Below are positions 43,992 through 53,832 of a stretch of 64,000 nucleotides of DNA, piece after piece (within the stretch, counting starts at the first letter, position 1; each line of letters opens with the position of its first letter). This stretch comes from Pseudovibrio ascidiaceicola (lineage in GTDB: Bacteria > Pseudomonadota > Alphaproteobacteria > Rhizobiales > Stappiaceae). The notes beneath the pieces were generated by a model. It was not told where the DNA came from. It saw nothing but the letters and a program-made list of their open reading frames with translations, and searched no databases. The DNA is taken from positions 186,001 to 250,000 of the forward strand of contig NZ_FOSK01000006.1 in the NCBI RefSeq assembly GCF_900114245.1, read 5' to 3'. Made by a program: the position numbers and the translations under genes.

Positions 43992-45392
43992 ATGACGCGG
44001 GTTGAAAGCACCAGCGTTGCCAAACCCACATCCATGTCTGCATGGTGGGGGGAGTCCAATGCAACGCTTATTTTGGGATTGCCGTTGATCGGTGCGCAAC
44101 TTGCGCAGATGGCAATCAATGCCACTGATGCATTGATGATCGGTTGGCTTGGCGCAACAGAGCTGGCAGCATCCGTGCTCGCTTTGCAATTGTTCTTTCT
44201 GACATGGCTGGCAGGACTTGGGTTCTTGCAAGCCGTTATGCCATTGGCATCCAGAGCCGAGGGTAAAGGCGACATACGTAATGTGCGTCGTGCTTCGCGC
44301 ATGGGCCTTTGGATTTCGCTCATTTATACGACTTTTGCGATGGTCGTGCTGTGGAATGGTGAGAGTCTCTTGCTGGCCCTTGGGCAGGACGCCGAGGTTT
44401 CTGCCATTGCTGCCGATTATCTGCGTATTGTTCAGTGGTCGATGTATCCATCGTTATTTGTGGCGGCGCTTCGCAGCTTCCTCACCAGCATTGAACGTTC
44501 GCAAATTGTGTTGTGGGCAACTGTAGTGAGTGCTGTGGTCAATGCACTTCTCGATTATGTGCTGATCTTTGGCTATTTCGGCTTTCCTCAACTGGGCATT
44601 CTTGGTGCCGGGATTGCGTCTGTTGTGACAGCATTGGCGTCCTGTGTGATTTTGATTGCCTATGTGTTTTGGGAAGAGAAGTCTCGCAAGTATGAGGTGT
44701 TTGTTCGCTTCTGGCGTGCTGACTGGCCTGCGTTCTTTGAAATCCTCCGTCTCGGTTGGCCGATTTCCCTCATGTTGGTCGCTGAAGTAGGCTTGTTCTC
44801 TGCAGCTGCTCTGATGATGGGCTGGATTGGGACGCTGGAACTTGCAGCTCACGGGATTGCAGTTCAGCTCTCTGGTATTGCGTTCATGATTCCGCTTGGT
44901 TTTGCTAACGCTGCTGTTGTGCGTGTTGGCATTGCATCTGGTCGTGGCGATGCTGATGGCATTACACGTGCTGGCTGGGTGGCTCTGATTTGGTCCATAG
45001 TGATTGGTCTGCTTGGTGCGGTCTTGTTTGTTGCGATTCCTGATACGCTGATTTCCTTCTATCTGGATAGCAGTAATCCAGATGCAGCGGATGTGATCCG
45101 CCTTGGTGTGCCGCTGGTCTTTATTGCAGCGGTGTACATGGTGGTTGATGGTATTCAGGTGGTTGCTGGTGGTGTTCTGCGCGGTCTTTCAGATACGCGA
45201 GTGCCGATGGTGATTGCGGTGATTGGCTACTGGATTATTGGTGTGCCGCTTTCTTATGTGATGGCGTTCACCTTTAACTGGGGGCCAGAAGGGATCTGGG
45301 TTGGTTTGGCCAGTGGTCTCTTTATCACTGGTATCCTGTTGCTGATCCGGTTCCAGAAACGTGATCAACTTGGTCTCGTGAGGCTGGGATAG
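43992..45392 (+). CDS. MATE-family multidrug efflux transporter
   Basis: This 466-residue inner-membrane protein has about 12 hydrophobic segments in two similar halves and the MATE start ESNATLILGLPLIGAQLAQMAINATDALMIGWLG. It probably expels cationic compounds using a sodium or proton gradient. AGGAG precedes ATG 43992 by six bases; ATG 43989 is too close. A frame from 43872 adds residues that look non-coding. Confidence 0.92.
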   Translation: MTRVESTSVAKPTSMSAWWGESNATLILGLPLIGAQLAQMAINATDALMIGWLGATELAASVLALQLFFLTWLAGLGFLQAVMPLASRAEGKGDIRNVRRASRMGLWISLIYTTFAMVVLWNGESLLLALGQDAEVSAIAADYLRIVQWSMYPSLFVAALRSFLTSIERSQIVLWATVVSAVVNALLDYVLIFGYFGFPQLGILGAGIASVVTALASCVILIAYVFWEEKSRKYEVFVRFWRADWPAFFEILRLGWPISLMLVAEVGLFSAAALMMGWIGTLELAAHGIAVQLSGIAFMIPLGFANAAVVRVGIASGRGDADGITRAGWVALIWSIVIGLLGAVLFVAIPDTLISFYLDSSNPDAADVIRLGVPLVFIAAVYMVVDGIQVVAGGVLRGLSDTRVPMVIAVIGYWIIGVPLSYVMAFTFNWGPEGIWVGLASGLFITGILLLIRFQKRDQLGLVRLG

Positions 45393-45409
45393 TTCGGCTC
45401 AAACAAAAT

Positions 45410-45445
45410 AAAGCCCCGAAGATGAGCAGATCTTCGGGGCTTTTT
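45410..45445. terminator. Bidirectional terminator between MATE gene and purK
   Basis: AAAGCCCCGAAGAT pairs with ATCTTCGGGGCTTT, flanked by A and T runs on both sides. Confidence 0.92.
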
Positions 45446-45463
45446 CTTTGTAGAATAATGCGA

Positions 45464-46552
45464 TCAGGATTTTGGGGAGAGACGATTGATGTGGCCCATC
45501 TTGCGGCCTTCCCGTGTCTCTGCTTTGCCGTAGAGGGTCAGGTGAGCATTTGGTTCCAGTAATGCTGCTTCCCACGAGTTAACATCATCACCAATTAGAT
45601 TTTCCATGATGACGTTGTGTGCTCGGGTTGGCATGCCAAGTGGCCAGCCAGCAACTGCGCGAACATGCTGTTCAAACTGGTTCACTGGACAGGCGTCTTC
45701 TGTCCAGTGGCCTGAGTTGTGAACGCGTGGTGCGATCTCGTTGACTTTCAACTCGGTGGTATCGCCATTTCTGACGACAAAGAGCTCCACGCCCATCACT
45801 CCGACATAATCAAGCGCAACGGCGATGCGGGTTGCCATTTCGATGGTTTCCTGCGTCGTTTCTGCTGGGATGTCTGCTGGTACGCTGGAAGTCTTCAGAA
45901 TGTGGTTCTTGTGGTAATTGTCGGCCGGATCGTAGCATTTGACTGTTCCATCCACGCCGCGAGCGACGATGACGGAGATCTCTTTTTCAAATGGGACAAT
46001 GCCTTCGAGGATAGATGGCTGATTGCCAAGCTTGTTCATGGCACCTTCGATATCCTCAGGTGTCCGGATCATGATCTGGCCTTTGCCATCATATCCAAAT
46101 CGGCGCGTTTTCAGTACGCCCTGACCGCCGAGCTCCATGAGCGCAGCTTCCAGCTCTGCCTGTGTGTCGACTTTTATAAACGGAGCGACCTGCGTTGCGG
46201 CTTTTTCTGAAAGGAAGGTCTTTTCTGCTAGGCGGTCCTGGGAGACTTTTAACGCATGCGGACCAGGGCGAACTGGAACGAACTGTTCCAGAATGCGGGC
46301 TGTCTCGCCGGGGACATTTTCGAACTCATAGGTAACAACAGAGACGCTTTTTGCAAACTGGGTGAGTGCTTGTTCGTCTTCGTATGCCGCAATGGTCTTC
46401 ATTTCTGAGACCTCAAAAGCGGGGCTGTTTTCATCCGGGCAATAGATATGGCACTTCAGGCCCATCCTGCTGGCGGCTTGTGCGATCATACGGCCAAGCT
46501 GGCCTCCACCCAAAATACCAATCGTGTCGCCAGGACGTAGTGTGGAACCCAT
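45464..46552 (-). CDS. purK: N5-carboxyaminoimidazole ribonucleotide synthase
   Basis: This 362-residue ATP-grasp enzyme carboxylates AIR with bicarbonate in purine synthesis. Seen are IGILGGGQLGRMIAQAA, VVTYEFENVP, VLKTRRFGYDGKGQ and VNEIAPRVHNSGHWTEDAC. It lies 86 bases after purE on the same strand and works on the product handed to PurE. A 14-bp tandem duplication lies just upstream of the start. Confidence 0.96.
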   Translation of the reverse strand: MGSTLRPGDTIGILGGGQLGRMIAQAASRMGLKCHIYCPDENSPAFEVSEMKTIAAYEDEQALTQFAKSVSVVTYEFENVPGETARILEQFVPVRPGPHALKVSQDRLAEKTFLSEKAATQVAPFIKVDTQAELEAALMELGGQGVLKTRRFGYDGKGQIMIRTPEDIEGAMNKLGNQPSILEGIVPFEKEISVIVARGVDGTVKCYDPADNYHKNHILKTSSVPADIPAETTQETIEMATRIAVALDYVGVMGVELFVVRNGDTTELKVNEIAPRVHNSGHWTEDACPVNQFEQHVRAVAGWPLGMPTRAHNVIMENLIGDDVNSWEAALLEPNAHLTLYGKAETREGRKMGHINRLSPKS

Positions 46553-46563
46553 TTCGAAACTTT

Positions 46564-46591
46564 CCAGATGTTAGGGGCCAGATGTTAGGGG
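46564..46591 (-). repeat. 14-bp tandem duplication before purK
   Basis: CCAGATGTTAGGGG occurs twice in direct succession (46564-46577 and 46578-46591), ending 12 bases before the purK start codon. An AGGCGCC hairpin lies further upstream at 46608-46631. Confidence 0.8.
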
Positions 46592-46638
46592 CGGCTTGAA
46601 ACAAATGAGGCGCCTGCAAATGGGCGCCTCTGAAACTC

Positions 46639-47142
46639 TTACTCTTCCGGATTGACTGGCTTTTCAGCCACAGCCTGACTTTGCTTTTCGCGCCAGTCAT
46701 CCAAATTGGCGGCGATCTCCGGATTGTTGAGTGCCAGAACAGCAGCAGCCATCAATGCTGCGTTGACAGCACCTGCGCGACCGATTGCAAGAGTGCCAAC
46801 CGGAATGCCTGCCGGCATTTGGACGATGGAAAGAAGGCTGTCCTGTCCTTTAAGGGCACGCGACTCAATTGGAACGCCAAATACCGGCAGCGGGGTCATG
46901 GATGCGGCCATGCCGGGAAGATGGGCTGCACCGCCAGCACCAGCGATAACAACCTTGAAGCCGTTCTCTTTTGCTGTTTTGGAGAATTCTACCAGACGGT
47001 CCGGGGTGCGATGTGCTGAGACGATGCGAGCATCATAGGAAACTCCCAGTGCTTCTAGCGTATCTGCAGCATTTTTCATGGTTGGCCAATCGGATTGGCT
47101 TCCCATGATGATAGCGACTTCTGGCTGATCTGTGCGGTTCAT
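46639..47142 (-). CDS. purE: 5-(carboxyamino)imidazole ribonucleotide mutase
   Basis: This 167-residue class I PurE moves the carboxyl group of N5-CAIR to form CAIR. The core is [40 protein letters not shown] with the catalytic His in SAHRTP, and [15 protein letters not shown], the usual PurE motif. It is the first gene of the purE-purK unit. Confidence 0.96.
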   Translation of the reverse strand: MNRTDQPEVAIIMGSQSDWPTMKNAADTLEALGVSYDARIVSAHRTPDRLVEFSKTAKENGFKVVIAGAGGAAHLPGMAASMTPLPVFGVPIESRALKGQDSLLSIVQMPAGIPVGTLAIGRAGAVNAALMAAAVLALNNPEIAANLDDWREKQSQAVAEKPVNPEE

Positions 47143-47265
47143 AAAACGGGCACCCTCTGAGCGTCTGGGAAGAAAGCGCGGATTATAGAAATAACGCGGC
47201 GTGTTTCAACCCAATTACAATAAGAAATGCCAATAGTATACGAAGGTTAGAGCTCTGCCTCTAAT

Positions 47266-47478
47266 TTAGGCAATAATGTCAGGTAAGAGCTGTGTTTCCA
47301 GTACTTGAATCTGGTCTCTTAGCATCAGTTTTTTCTTCTTTAGACGTTGCAGCTGGAGAACATCCGCCCGTCCCGTTTCAATGAGCGCGTCGATAGAATG
47401 ATCAAGATCCCGATGCTCCTGTCGCAACTCAGCGAGCTCGGAACGCTTGCTATCCTGATCGAGGTTGTCTTCCGTCAT
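47266..47478 (-). CDS. DUF465 (YdcH) small helical protein
   Basis: This 70-residue protein has the DUF465 pattern: ELRQEHRDLDHSIDALIETGRADVLQLQRLKKKKLMLRDQIQVLE, a helical hairpin. The function is unknown. The start is ATG 47478 with TGAGGA upstream; the frame continues to 47562 without a better start. A second DUF465 gene lies 400 bases away on the other strand. Confidence 0.87.
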   Translation of the reverse strand: MTEDNLDQDSKRSELAELRQEHRDLDHSIDALIETGRADVLQLQRLKKKKLMLRDQIQVLETQLLPDIIA

Positions 47479-47877
47479 AGTTTTTGTCCTCACATGACAC
47501 TTATCGGTCTGTGTGCAACGAGACCCATCATTGATCAAATCTGGTGGGGCGCGTTGTCGCAATTTGCCGCTCGATGACAGTATACCGAATGTGCAGCGAT
47601 GATGAACAAGAGTCTCTCGATTCTTACAGGAAGTGTTGTCTCATGGCGGATTTACGCAGCGTATATATAGGGTTGAATACTTAGTGGAGTTCTCTTTTGA
47701 GTAGAATTTGAAACCCATTAAATTTACTGGGTCATTTATAAGTTCCCTAAGTTTTTCATGAATTAGCGATCTCGCGTTGTAGAGGCCCGAAAAAAACAGC
47801 TAATCATCGTTCGACAACTCAATAAAATGGTGCCATCATCCTCCTGTAACAGAGACAATGTAGGAGGATCAAAACCT
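47479..47877. other. Divergent non-coding region between two DUF465 genes
   Basis: Nearly 400 bases with no gene seen; it must hold both promoters. I could not place them. Confidence 0.4.
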
Positions 47878-48048
47878 ATGTCCATCCGTGAGCATTTGAC
47901 TGAGCTGGAACGCCGCCATGCTACCCTTGAGAGGGAGCTGGAAACAGCCAAGCACCATCCGTCGATGGATGAGATCGAACTAGGCAATCTAAAAAGGCAA
48001 AAGTTGAAGCTTAAGGATGAGATCTCGCGATTACGAGTGACAGGGTAG
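47878..48048 (+). CDS. DUF465 (YdcH) small helical protein
   Basis: This 56-residue protein, EHLTELERRHATLERELETAKHHPSMDEIELGNLKRQKLKLKDEISRL, is a complete DUF465 domain. The function is unknown. AGGAGG precedes ATG 47878. It is a divergent paralogue of the gene at 47266. Confidence 0.88.
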   Translation: MSIREHLTELERRHATLERELETAKHHPSMDEIELGNLKRQKLKLKDEISRLRVTG

Positions 48049-48071
48049 CTTCCTCTTTCTTAACTGAATAG

Positions 48072-48102
48072 AAAATGCGTCGCTTTTAGCGGCGCATTTT
48101 TT
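48072..48102. terminator. Bidirectional terminator
   Basis: AAATGCGTCGC pairs with GCGGCGCATTT (one G-U) around TTTTA, with A and T runs on the sides; it serves the DUF465 gene and the convergent acyl-CoA synthetase. Confidence 0.88.
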
Positions 48103-48110
48103 GTTTGAGG

Positions 48111-49757
48111 TCAGTCGATCTTTTTTGCTTCTTCGCGCAATACGAACTTCTGGATCTTGCCTGTTGAGGTTTTTGGCAGGTCTGTGAAGACGACAGTTCT
48201 TGGTGATTTGAAACTGGCCAGATGTTGCTTGCAGTAGGTTACGATATCGTCTTCCGTCACACTGCTGTTCTCTTTTAATTCCACAAATGCGCATGGAGTC
48301 TCCCCCCACTTGTCATCAGGACGGGCGACCACTGCTGCTGCAGAGATTTCCGGGTGTTTGTAAAGGACCTCTTCGACCTCAATGGATGAGATGTTTTCAC
48401 CTCCTGAGATGATGATGTCTTTGGAGCGGTCTTTGAGTTGGACGTATCCGTCTTCGTGTTGAACGCCCAGGTCTCCTGAATGGAACCAACCACCGTCGAA
48501 GGCTTCCTGTGTTGCCGTTGGGTTCTTCAGATACCCTTTCATCACAACATTGCCCTTGAACATAACTTCGCCGATGGTTTCTCCATCAGCAGGGACTGGT
48601 TTCATGGTTTCGGGGTCAAGCACAGCAAGGTCTTGCAAGGCGACGTAATTGACCCCTTGTCTGGCTTTCAACGCAGCTTGTTCCGATGAGGGAAGCTCAT
48701 TCCAATGGTCATGCCATTCGTTGACGACGGCAGGGCCATAGACTTCTGTGAGCCCATACAGGTGGGTAACGTTGAAACCTTCCTCTGCCATAGCGGCCAG
48801 AACAGCTTCAGGCGGTGGAGCTGCTGCGGTGAAGAACTCAACATCGTGGGTGAATGCACGTTTTTGATCTTCAGGGGTGTTGAGTAACGTAGACATCACG
48901 ATTGGAGCACCACAGAGGTGCGTGACTTTCTCGTCCGCCAGCGCGTTCCAGATTGGCGCTTGTCGTACCTGTCGGAGGCAGACGTGCGTTCCGGCAACGA
49001 GTGACAAAGCCCATGGGAAGCACCAGCCATTGCAGTGGAACATTGGCAGTGTCCAGAGATAGACTGGTTTTTTGCCCATGGCTGCGGTGATGATGTTTGC
49101 TTGGGCGAGAAGGTAGGCACCACGATGATGATAAACGACACCTTTCGGGTTTCCCGTTGTACCCGATGTGTAGTTGAGTGAGATTGCATCCCATTCATCG
49201 GCAGGAAGTTGCCATTTAAAGTCATCTGAACCGCTGGAAATCAGCTCCTCGTACTCCAACTCTCCAATTGTGGGAGCTGATTGCGGGAATTCCTTGTCGT
49301 TGTAGAGCACGACGATCGGCTTCACGGCTGCCAGTTCTAACGCCTCGGTCATGACCTTCGAGAACTCGCGGTCCACGATCACCAGCTTGCTCTCCGCATG
49401 GTCTATCTGGAATGCAATGATAGCGGCATCGAGACGGGTGTTGAGTGCATGGAGTACTGCACCAGCCATAGGCACGCCGTAATGAGCTTCAAGCATGGGT
49501 GGTGTGTTGGACAGCATGACTGACACGCAATCATTCTTGCCGATACCGTACTTTTCAAGGGCGCTCGCGAGTTTGATGGAGCGCTCGTAGAACTCGCTAT
49601 AAGAACGGCGAATCTTACCGTGAATGATGGCTGTGTGGGTTGGAAAAACTTTTGCAGCTCTCTCCAGAAAACTGAGCGGGCTTAACGGCGTGTAATTTGC
49701 GTCGGTTTTTGGGAGGTCTTTGTCGAAATATGATGTGTTTGGACTATTGTTTTTCAT
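48111..49757 (-). CDS. Acyl-CoA synthetase (AMP-forming)
   Basis: This 548-residue enzyme of the adenylate-forming family activates a carboxylic acid to its CoA thioester. Motifs: SLNYTSGTTGNPKGVVYHH for ATP, HLYGLTEVYGP, GWFHSGDLGVQHEDGYVQLKDRSKDIIISGGENIS, and the acyl-adenylate lysine in TSTGKIQK near the C-terminus. The subgroup resembles plant AAE1-like and medium-chain enzymes; the acid is unknown. Confidence 0.88.
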   Translation of the reverse strand: MKNNSPNTSYFDKDLPKTDANYTPLSPLSFLERAAKVFPTHTAIIHGKIRRSYSEFYERSIKLASALEKYGIGKNDCVSVMLSNTPPMLEAHYGVPMAGAVLHALNTRLDAAIIAFQIDHAESKLVIVDREFSKVMTEALELAAVKPIVVLYNDKEFPQSAPTIGELEYEELISSGSDDFKWQLPADEWDAISLNYTSGTTGNPKGVVYHHRGAYLLAQANIITAAMGKKPVYLWTLPMFHCNGWCFPWALSLVAGTHVCLRQVRQAPIWNALADEKVTHLCGAPIVMSTLLNTPEDQKRAFTHDVEFFTAAAPPPEAVLAAMAEEGFNVTHLYGLTEVYGPAVVNEWHDHWNELPSSEQAALKARQGVNYVALQDLAVLDPETMKPVPADGETIGEVMFKGNVVMKGYLKNPTATQEAFDGGWFHSGDLGVQHEDGYVQLKDRSKDIIISGGENISSIEVEEVLYKHPEISAAAVVARPDDKWGETPCAFVELKENSSVTEDDIVTYCKQHLASFKSPRTVVFTDLPKTSTGKIQKFVLREEAKKID

Positions 49758-50225
49758 GAAATTCCCCAGGCATTCAAATTCCGCTCAAGAGAACTGCGAA
49801 GATCCTTTGAGCTGGCTATCAGCTTTCCCAAGATAGTTATTGGCTCCGGTGAAGAGCTTGGAATTAAGAGTGTCGCATATTTTGATATATCTGAGTATAG
49901 GCGTAGGGGGTAGTTCAGATGACTTAGATGTTAGTCTGAGGGTCTTCTTGCTATTAGACTTTCATCTATAAGTATTTTTGAGATGTTTTGTGGATTGGTG
50001 TCGATATATTCGGCAAATTTAAATGCGGTGGTTGCAACTGGCACCTTAACTTAACGGTAAAGGTGAAATCTTGTTGCGTTTTTGGGCAAGACAAACGCTC
50101 GCGACAATTTGCAACACCTCAGAAGTCTTCCCCGTTTGCCTTTCGATTTGTAATGTAGACCTGTCTGATAAAAGAATAAATCGCGACCCGTTTGATACGG
50201 TGAGTGACGAACAAGCAGGGCTCGT
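49758..50225. other. Divergent non-coding region, AT-rich
   Basis: No gene seen. An imperfect inverted repeat CACCTT/AAGGTG lies at 50042-50065. It holds the promoters of the acyl-CoA synthetase and the membrane protein at 50226, neither of which I could place. Confidence 0.4.
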
Positions 50226-50798
50226 ATGACCGTAGTGACACCAAATCGACAGGGGAAGATCGCCTTATTTTTTGGCGTGGTTTTCTGCGCGATTACCGTG
50301 GCTCTGACGGGTTATATTTTCACCCTTGGACCACAGCGATCACAGGATGCGCAGTGGTTTGTGCTGCTGGTGGCATTCCCTGTTCTAATCCAGCTCTATC
50401 TCAATCGTGCTGTTATTCTGAATCACATCCGCGATCATTGGTATCTTTGGGCGATATCGACAGCCGTTTGTCTGGTTGTCGGACTTCAACTCAACTTTGG
50501 CCAGCTTAATTCGACAGGTACTATGGCAGATCAACTGCGTACCTACTTCTTCTCGTGGGTCGAAGGGCAACCTCCAAGCTCAGAATACGCTGGTAAGCCG
50601 TCAGATATGTATAATGCAAAGCAAGTTCGGTATCGGATTGTTTCGCCTGCGCGTGGTGATCTGGATCTGACCGACCCCTCGGGCTTCTTTCATAACGGAG
50701 TGACCTGGAAGACAATGCCGGATGCTGCTTTTGAGGTCGACGGGCCAATCGGCATGATCAAGAGTGTGCTTTACCACGGCTTGGGTGAGCGCGACTGA
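50226..50798 (+). CDS. Unknown membrane protein
   Basis: This 190-residue protein has three hydrophobic segments at about 12-34, 42-62 and 70-92 (IALFFGVVFCAITVALTGYIFTL, FVLLVAFPVLIQLYL, WYLWAISTAVCLVVGLQL) and a soluble C-terminal part of about 95 residues. No family is recognised. AGGG precedes ATG 50226. It converges with the TauE/SafE gene. Confidence 0.68.
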   Translation: MTVVTPNRQGKIALFFGVVFCAITVALTGYIFTLGPQRSQDAQWFVLLVAFPVLIQLYLNRAVILNHIRDHWYLWAISTAVCLVVGLQLNFGQLNSTGTMADQLRTYFFSWVEGQPPSSEYAGKPSDMYNAKQVRYRIVSPARGDLDLTDPSGFFHNGVTWKTMPDAAFEVDGPIGMIKSVLYHGLGERD

Positions 50799-50854
50799 TA
50801 CTCACGTAGTTGATGGCTTATGCTACATCCTTTCTCTGCACCGTATAACACGCC

Positions 50855-51613
50855 TTAAAAGCCTGATGCGCCATCCCAAATCAGTTTGAGTGCGATAACA
50901 AACAGCGCTGCGTAAGTGATCTTGTAGAACAGCTCTTTGTTGATGTGTTTTACGATCTTAATACCTGCCAGTGTCGCCAGAGGGGCCAACGGGAGCAACA
51001 CAAGAGATGTTGCGATGTTCTTGGCATCAAACTGACCAAGGGCGAAGTAAGGGAACACCTTTGAGAAGTTCACGACTGAGAAGAAGATGACAGCGGTGCC
51101 TGCCATGACTGGTGGTGCCAGTCTGAGGGGCAGGACATACATCTGAAATGGGGCTCCGCCTGCGTGAGCGATGAAACTGGTGACGCCAGAAACAGTGCCC
51201 CAGAATCCCCCTAAAAATACATTCTGAGGCTTCGGCGGTTTGTTGGCTTTGTTGTTGAACCAATAGTCGAGCACAAAGATCAAAGCGATTGCTCCAGTGA
51301 CCAGCCTGATGTGGGTCTCAGAAATGTAGGCTGCTGCAAAGTAGCCGATCAGGGTTCCCATCAGACCTGCTGGTATGAGAATAGCCAATGTTTTTCTGCA
51401 AAAGATTGCTCGGTAAGAGATAAGCCCGACTGCGTCCATAACTAGCAAGATCGGGAGGAGTATTCCTGCTGCCTGCACAGGTGGAATTGCCAATGACATA
51501 AGCGGCACACCGACAAGGGCAAGGCCGCCCCCGAATCCTCCTTTGGCCATGCCAACAATGAAAACAGCAGGTATTGCACAGAGGTAGAAGAAGGGATCGG
51601 TAATTGGCAGCAT
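50855..51613 (-). CDS. TauE/SafE-family sulfite exporter-like protein
   Basis: This 252-residue membrane protein has about eight hydrophobic segments and the TauE/SafE signature FIVGMAKGGFGGGLALVGVPLMSL near the start, repeated in part in GGFWGTVSGVTSFIAHAGGAP. Members export sulfite, sulfoacetate or other anions; the substrate is unknown here. Confidence 0.9.
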   Translation of the reverse strand: MLPITDPFFYLCAIPAVFIVGMAKGGFGGGLALVGVPLMSLAIPPVQAAGILLPILLVMDAVGLISYRAIFCRKTLAILIPAGLMGTLIGYFAAAYISETHIRLVTGAIALIFVLDYWFNNKANKPPKPQNVFLGGFWGTVSGVTSFIAHAGGAPFQMYVLPLRLAPPVMAGTAVIFFSVVNFSKVFPYFALGQFDAKNIATSLVLLPLAPLATLAGIKIVKHINKELFYKITYAALFVIALKLIWDGASGF

Positions 51614-51816
51614 GATTTATTTCCCGCAGTGGTGCAGGCAAGTCCTTTTTATTTAAGAGGAAACTAAGAAATAGGCGGGTTGAAAACTATAGGGTCATCT
51701 TTAGTTATAAGCCGATTTTCTAATATAGCAAAACTTGCCTTTAGGTCATTCAAGGCTCAGTCTTAGCCGAACCTGTGGACAGGTACTATGCAGGGGTGCA
51801 TGGGAGGAGAGCAGCT

Positions 51817-53730
51817 ATGACGAGCCGATACCACGACATCTACAATGGATGGAAAGAAAACAAAGAAGCCTTCTGGGATGAAGCTGCTAAGGGCATTGAC
51901 TGGTTCTCGCCCTACACCAAGACTTTCGATGCTTCGCAAGGCACATATGGACGATGGTTTGTCGGAGGCGAGTGCAACACCTGCTATAACTGTGTTGATC
52001 GCCACGTAGAGCATGGTCGTCCAGGGCAGCCTGCGATTATCTACGACAGCGCCGTGACTGGTGAGAAGCGCACTTACACCTATCTGGAAGTGCAGGAGCA
52101 AGTGGGAGCTATGGCTGCGCTGCTGCGTGAGAAGGGCGTTGAGAAAGGCACTATGGTGCTGATCTATATGCCCATGATCCCTGAAGCGACGTTTGCGATG
52201 CTTGCCTGCGCGCGTCTTGGTGCTATTCACTCTGTTGTATTTGGCGGTTTCGCGGCTCAAGAGCTGGCTGTTCGTATCGAGGATTGTAAGCCTCAAGCCA
52301 TCATCAGTGCGTCTTGTGGTATCGAGCCGGGTCGTGTGGTTGAATATAAGCCGCTGCTGGATCGTGCTATCGAACTGTCCTCCCACAAACCTGATTTCTG
52401 TTTTATCCAGCAACGTGAGCAAAAGATTGCTGGCCTCATTGAAGGCCGTGATTTTGATTTGGGCGCGCTGATGGAAACTGCGGTGGCAGAAAAGATGACC
52501 ACCGAATGTGTTCCTGTTGCTGCAACTGACCCACTTTACGTGCTCTACACTTCTGGTACGACCGGACAGCCGAAAGGCGTGGTGCGTGACAACGGCGGGC
52601 ATATGGTTGCACTTAAGTGGTCTATGGAGAACCTCTACGGCATTGATCCGGGTGAAGTGTTCTGGGCTGCTTCTGATGTGGGCTGGGTGGTTGGTCACTC
52701 TTACATCGTTTATGCGCCGCTGCTTCATGGGGCCGCGACTATTCTTTATGAAGGTAAGCCAGTTGGAACACCGGATGCTGGTGCGTTTTGGCGGGTGATT
52801 TCCGAGCATTCCGTGGTTTCACTGTTTACTGCGCCAACCGCTTTCCGTGCGATCAAGAAAGAAGATCCGGAAGGTAAAGAGCTGGCGAAGTACAGCATTG
52901 CCGGGTTGCGGTCGCTGTTCCTTGCGGGAGAGCGAGCTGATCCAGATACCATTTTATGGGCGGAAAACCTGCTTGGCGTGCCTGTCATCGATCATTGGTG
53001 GCAGACGGAGACTGGCTGGTGCATCGCTGGTAACCCTCTTGGCCTTGGTAAGCTGCCTATCAAGCTGGGTAGTTCCACTGTCCCGATGCCGGGATACGAT
53101 ATGCGTGTGCTGGACGACGAAGGGAATGAGCTTGGTGCGGGTGAACTTGGCAACATTGTTGTGAAGCTGCCGATGCCACCTGGATCACTGCCAACGCTTT
53201 GGAATGCCGACGACCGGTTTAAGGAAGCGTATCTCACTGAGTTCCCAGGCTATTACAAGACCGCAGATGCTGGTCTTATGGATGATGAGGGCTATCTTTT
53301 CATCATGGCTCGTACCGATGACATCATCAACGTGGCTGGGCACCGGCTGTCTACTGGAGGCATGGAAGAAGTCCTCTCTGAGCATCCGGATGTGGCCGAG
53401 TGTGCTGTGATCGGCATCGCAGACAATCTCAAAGGTCAGTTGCCATGCGGTTTTGTGGTTCTGAAGAGTGGTGTTGAAAAACCGACTGCTGTGATTGAGA
53501 AAGAGCTGGTTGCTCTGGTGCGAGAAAAGGTTGGTCCGGTGGCTGCCTTTAAGCTGGCGATTACCGTTGAACGTCTTCCAAAAACGCGGTCTGGTAAGAT
53601 CCTTCGTGCGACTATGCGGAAGATTGCAGATGGTGAAGAGTTCAAGATGCCAGCGACAATTGATGACCCTGCCATTCTTGAGGAGATTGCAGAAGCGATC
53701 TCTGTTCGTGGGGTGGCATCTGTCAGCTAA
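51817..53730 (+). CDS. prpE: Propionyl-CoA synthetase
   Basis: This 637-residue enzyme of the acetyl-CoA synthetase family activates propionate. Seen are the early NTCYNCVDRHVE, VLYTSGTTGQPKGVVRDNGGH, DVGWVVGHSYIVYAPLL, HWWQTETGWCI and KTRSGKILR with the acylatable lysine. DVGWVVGHSYIVY and RYHDIY at the start are the PrpE type rather than Acs. GGGAGGAGAG precedes ATG 51817; a frame from 51775 has no such site. Confidence 0.92.
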   Translation: MTSRYHDIYNGWKENKEAFWDEAAKGIDWFSPYTKTFDASQGTYGRWFVGGECNTCYNCVDRHVEHGRPGQPAIIYDSAVTGEKRTYTYLEVQEQVGAMAALLREKGVEKGTMVLIYMPMIPEATFAMLACARLGAIHSVVFGGFAAQELAVRIEDCKPQAIISASCGIEPGRVVEYKPLLDRAIELSSHKPDFCFIQQREQKIAGLIEGRDFDLGALMETAVAEKMTTECVPVAATDPLYVLYTSGTTGQPKGVVRDNGGHMVALKWSMENLYGIDPGEVFWAASDVGWVVGHSYIVYAPLLHGAATILYEGKPVGTPDAGAFWRVISEHSVVSLFTAPTAFRAIKKEDPEGKELAKYSIAGLRSLFLAGERADPDTILWAENLLGVPVIDHWWQTETGWCIAGNPLGLGKLPIKLGSSTVPMPGYDMRVLDDEGNELGAGELGNIVVKLPMPPGSLPTLWNADDRFKEAYLTEFPGYYKTADAGLMDDEGYLFIMARTDDIINVAGHRLSTGGMEEVLSEHPDVAECAVIGIADNLKGQLPCGFVVLKSGVEKPTAVIEKELVALVREKVGPVAAFKLAITVERLPKTRSGKILRATMRKIADGEEFKMPATIDDPAILEEIAEAISVRGVASVS

Positions 53731-53832
53731 ATTCAGAGGAGCTAAGCAGTTTTACTGGAGAAGTGCATCGACATATTTAGGCTTTGAGACTAAGGTCGGC
53801 GAAATTTCGGCATTGCCAGAGGTATCTTCAAA

